DNA of 64,000 nucleotides from the NCBI RefSeq assembly GCF_029024625.1, contig NZ_CP118953.1, positions 1,736,001-1,800,000 on the forward strand. Direction: 5' to 3'. Under the pieces are notes generated by a model. That model was not told the origin of the DNA. It saw only the letters and a program-made list of their open reading frames with translations, and made no database searches. This document shows positions 61,130 to 64,000 of this stretch, piece by piece (positions within the stretch are counted from its first letter, which is position 1; every line of letters starts with the position of its first letter). Both the position numbers and the translations under genes were made by a program. Source of the DNA: Staphylococcus chromogenes (GTDB lineage Bacteria; Bacillota; Bacilli; Staphylococcales; Staphylococcaceae).

Positions 61130-62608
61130 TTACTGTTGCCCGTATTCCTCTTCTAAAAAATGAATAATGGTTGAAATCATAAATCCGGTTGGCCCTTTTG
61201 GTCCTTTAAATGTTGCTTTAGAGGTTGTTGCCGGTCCTGCAATATCAAAATGTAAGTGAGGAATTTGTCCGCTAAAGTGTGTAATAAATGCAGCCGCAAA
61301 CAACGCTTTACCATCAGCATTTACGTGGTTAGTTAAATCTGCGACATCAGATTTTTTAATATTACGCCGTTCTGTTTCTGTAATAGGCAGTTCAAAAACG
61401 GGCTCATCTGCTCGAGTCGCTTGTTCTAATATTGCGTTGAGTGTCTTATGTGGTACGCCTTTGTTAAATACCGCGGCCTTGTCTTCCCCTAATGCAACAA
61501 TTGCAGCTCCTGTTAATGTGGCAAAATCCATTATTAATTCTGGTTGATATTGCGCAGCATAGAATGAAGCATCTCCAAGCACTAATCGCCCTTCAGCATC
61601 GGTGTTTGGAACTTCAACAGATTCTCCACTCATCGCAATGAATACATCATCCGGTTTCATCGCATTACCTGCAATCATATTTTCAGCAGCAGCAATCACC
61701 GCCACCACGTTTACTTTTAATTGGAGTGATTGAATCGCCTCAACCATACCTACTACATTAGCCGCACCACACATATCATACTTCATTGTTGGCATTCCTG
61801 TTTTAGACTTGATGGAATAGCCCCCTGAGTCATACGTAATTCCTTTCCCTACCAAGGCAATACACTGATCAGGATTTTCAGGGTTCCCACGGTATTCCAG
61901 TGTGATTAAACGAGGTCCATGTACAGAACCTTTTCCGACTGCATGAATTAAGCCAAATCCTTCTTGTTGTATGTCATTTTCATCTTTAATTCCAACTTGT
62001 ACTTCTGTTTTCTCAAAATACTCTTTTATTATTTCGGCAAAATACGTTGGAGTTAAAATATTCGGAGGCATATTTCCTAAATCCCGTGCAAAATTAATGG
62101 CTTTTCCTATGTGTTCACCTACCTGTACCGAAGCAATCTCTTGTTGTTCTCTTTCAGGTTGAAACGTAATTTGTAAATGATAAGGTGGCTTCTTATCTGA
62201 CTTATACGAATCAAACGTGTACAGCGCTTGTTGGCGTTGTAATCCTAAAATTTGGAAGATTTTGTTTGACTCAACAGATTTTGCATAGAACGTTGGAGTG
62301 ACAATAGAAATTTCCGATATCCCTTGTTTTTTTAAGTATTGAAAAACATTTCCCCATATTTCTAAATAGTTTGCTTCATTTAATGTTTTTAAATTGCCAA
62401 GACCAACTGTAATTACGCGTACTACTTCTTCATCCAACATCATCGCAGTGTCTCGGATTTCTCCTAATTTAGAACTGATAATTTGTCGTGTTTTTAATTC
62501 TGTGAGACCTTTAATGAGTGATTCATTTTGTTTTGCCTCATTTAAATATTGGTTTAAATGTTCAGGAATTCCTATGACTTGAATCATTTTAGTCTCTTGT
62601 GTCGTCAT
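61130..62608 (-). CDS. pepA: Leucyl aminopeptidase (M17 family)
   Basis: The 492-residue cytosolic aminopeptidase uses two metal ions. Metal ligands are seen in GKGITYDSGGYSIK (K255, D260) and NTDAEGRL at 335-342, the M17 signature. S. aureus calls it ampA or LAP. SD AAAAGGAG precedes the ATG. It is monocistronic. Confidence 0.95.
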   Translation of the reverse strand: MTTQETKMIQVIGIPEHLNQYLNEAKQNESLIKGLTELKTRQIISSKLGEIRDTAMMLDEEVVRVITVGLGNLKTLNEANYLEIWGNVFQYLKKQGISEISIVTPTFYAKSVESNKIFQILGLQRQQALYTFDSYKSDKKPPYHLQITFQPEREQQEIASVQVGEHIGKAINFARDLGNMPPNILTPTYFAEIIKEYFEKTEVQVGIKDENDIQQEGFGLIHAVGKGSVHGPRLITLEYRGNPENPDQCIALVGKGITYDSGGYSIKSKTGMPTMKYDMCGAANVVGMVEAIQSLQLKVNVVAVIAAAENMIAGNAMKPDDVFIAMSGESVEVPNTDAEGRLVLGDASFYAAQYQPELIMDFATLTGAAIVALGEDKAAVFNKGVPHKTLNAILEQATRADEPVFELPITETERRNIKKSDVADLTNHVNADGKALFAAAFITHFSGQIPHLHFDIAGPATTSKATFKGPKGPTGFMISTIIHFLEEEYGQQ

Positions 62609-62632
62609 ATAAACACTCCTTTTTAGATATAA

Positions 62633-62675
62633 AGAAAGGCTAGATGGCGCCTCTTTCTAGGGCGCTATCTAGCCT
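62633..62675 (-). terminator. Terminator of ndh
   Basis: A 15-bp stem with one mismatch (62637-62651 with 62661-62675) is followed by TTCTTT on the minus strand. Confidence 0.8.
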
Positions 62676-62689
62676 AAATATTTGTGGAC

Positions 62690-63892
62690 TTAAAATTTAC
62701 CTTTTTTGTAAGCTAAACCTAAGCCACCAATTTTAAAGATAGCACGTGTATCAATAACACGTTTAAGAAATGCTGCTTTTTTACCAGTGACTTCGCGACC
62801 ATAAACAAGTCCTACACCCTCATATTTACCTAATGATGCCACTGTACCACGGTCAACATAATTGAAGTTTTCTGTTGGTTCACCTTTTAAAATGTGTTGA
62901 ATATTTTTCGCTACGTGTTCACCTTGTTGCATTGCAATTTGTGCTGTCGTTGGTAATGGACGCTCTTCACCTTCTGGAATAAATGCTGAACAGTCACCGA
63001 TAACGAAAATATCATCATAACCTTCAATTGTTAAATCTTGTTTCGTTACGATACGACCACGTTTTACACCTTCGAAAGATTTTTCCATTAATTGACTACC
63101 GCGAACACCTGCAGCCCATACAACTGTGTTAGCTTCTAGTGTTTGTTCCTGATCGTTAACTTTTACAACAAATCCTTTTTCATTTGCTGCAACGATAGGT
63201 GTGCCTACTTTAAATTCAACGCCACGACCTTCTAAGTAACTTACCGCATGATTCACTAGGTTGTCAGAGAACATTGGTAACATTTTTGGAGCTGCTTCAA
63301 CACAAGTAATTTTAACTTTGCTTTGATCCACACCATATTTATTCGCAAGTTCAGGAATACGGTCTGTCAACTCACCTAAAAATTCAACACCCGTAAATCC
63401 TGCGCCACCTACTAAAATCGCTAAATCGTTGTCGTCTTTTGTTTTAGAAGCTGCATAGTTTGCAAATTTATCTTCAATATGACGTGCAATTTTACGAGCT
63501 GTATGCACGTTTTCAATTTGGAATGCATATTCTTTCATTCCGTTGATACCAAAAGTTTCTGATTCGAAACCTAAACCAACGACTAAAATATCAAAGTCGA
63601 AGATACCACGTGTTGTTTCCACTTTTTTAGCATTGCGATCAATTTTAGTGACTTCCGCACGTACAAATTCAACATTGTCTTTTAATACACTTTCAACTGG
63701 GTATAATAAGTCTTCGTAACTTATTGTCCCCGCTGATGCTTCATGTAACCAAGTTGCTTCGTAGTGATAGTCATTTTTATTTATTAATGTAATTTGTGCA
63801 TCTTCTTCTGATAATTGCTTTTGAAGTTTAACTACAGTTTGTAAACCAGCGTAGCCTGCACCTAAAACAAGCACTTTTTTACGTTCTGCCAT
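62690..63892 (-). CDS. ndh: Type II NADH:quinone oxidoreductase (NDH-2)
   Basis: The 400-residue peripheral membrane flavoprotein feeds NADH electrons to menaquinone without pumping protons. FAD motif GAGYAG is at 11-16, the NADH fold is [15 protein letters not shown], and [13 protein letters not shown] is the second FAD motif. AGGTGA precedes the ATG. The last 108 bp of the window upstream contain possible promoter sequence but no clear operator. Confidence 0.95.
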   Translation of the reverse strand: MAERKKVLVLGAGYAGLQTVVKLQKQLSEEDAQITLINKNDYHYEATWLHEASAGTISYEDLLYPVESVLKDNVEFVRAEVTKIDRNAKKVETTRGIFDFDILVVGLGFESETFGINGMKEYAFQIENVHTARKIARHIEDKFANYAASKTKDDNDLAILVGGAGFTGVEFLGELTDRIPELANKYGVDQSKVKITCVEAAPKMLPMFSDNLVNHAVSYLEGRGVEFKVGTPIVAANEKGFVVKVNDQEQTLEANTVVWAAGVRGSQLMEKSFEGVKRGRIVTKQDLTIEGYDDIFVIGDCSAFIPEGEERPLPTTAQIAMQQGEHVAKNIQHILKGEPTENFNYVDRGTVASLGKYEGVGLVYGREVTGKKAAFLKRVIDTRAIFKIGGLGLAYKKGKF

Positions 63893-64000
63893 TTCAATTC
63901 ACCTATTCCTTCATAAATATTGTAAATACTTTTAATACTGTATACCCTCATAACTTTTAATGTACACAAAATTGTAAAATACAGTCCATTAATAGTTTAT

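Overview
The window is a stretch of Staphylococcus core chromosome. Nearly every protein matches its S. aureus counterpart in recalled length, motifs and gene order (fabI - cpaA - mgtE ... yjbH - pepF - coiA - mecA - spxA - trpS - opp3 - fabF/fabH - clpB - sufT - cdr - addAB - spsBA - pgi ... gudB - rocD ... ppiB - kapB - mnh1 - pepA - ndh). The DNA is A+T-rich, with low-G+C Gram-positive Shine-Dalgarno (SD) sites and hairpin terminators. Sequence alone does not fix the species. rocA and an fmdA/fmdB pair next to rocD are, from memory, not how S. aureus is arranged, so a non-aureus species is likely. I saw no prophage, insertion sequence, CRISPR array, tRNA or rRNA, and no clear pseudogene.

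Layout. 1-6289 (mostly minus): the start of fabI, then a tight run UPF0738 - relQ - nadK - RluA-type pseudouridine synthase - mgtE - cpaA, joining alarmone synthesis, NAD phosphorylation, magnesium import and c-di-AMP-linked cation/proton exchange. 6491-13016: CYTH protein, truncated haemoglobin and yjbH (plus); then the small RNA gene rsaE (roxS family), pepF, coiA, mecA and spxA (minus). yjbH and mecA encode Clp adaptors and spxA encodes the best-known YjbH substrate. 13321-20132: trpS facing the opp3BCDFA peptide permease operon. 20379-26910: a small membrane protein, fabHF, another small membrane protein, clpB and sufT. 27023-38924: Cof phosphatase and CoA-disulfide reductase, then UPF0344, FAH-family enzyme, addAB nuclease-helicase and the signal peptidase pair spsA/spsB. 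39597-49202: pgi, argGH, glpQ, and the minus-strand catabolic series rocA - rocD - gudB. 49534-53311: S1-domain protein, fmdA/fmdB, DUF1871 protein, ppiB and kapB. 53453-63892: the seven-gene mnh1 (Mrp) antiporter operon, a thioesterase, an NhaC-like transporter, leucyl aminopeptidase and NDH-2.

Regulatory sites form a coherent picture: FapR-type boxes at fabI and fabHF, two CtsR boxes around the clpB promoter, a CodY box at the opp3 start site, and CcpA cre sites at rocA and gudB with a weaker one at fmdA. rsaE carries two CCCCUUUGUUU motifs. The SD regions of oppB, rocA, rocD and especially fmdA are complementary to these, so peptide uptake and amino-acid/amide nitrogen use in this window could be a local RsaE regulon. 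The region holds no obviously new multi-gene system. The most novel observations are the rsaE-fmdA match, a structured rocD leader, and a 38-bp palindrome used three times as a terminator.
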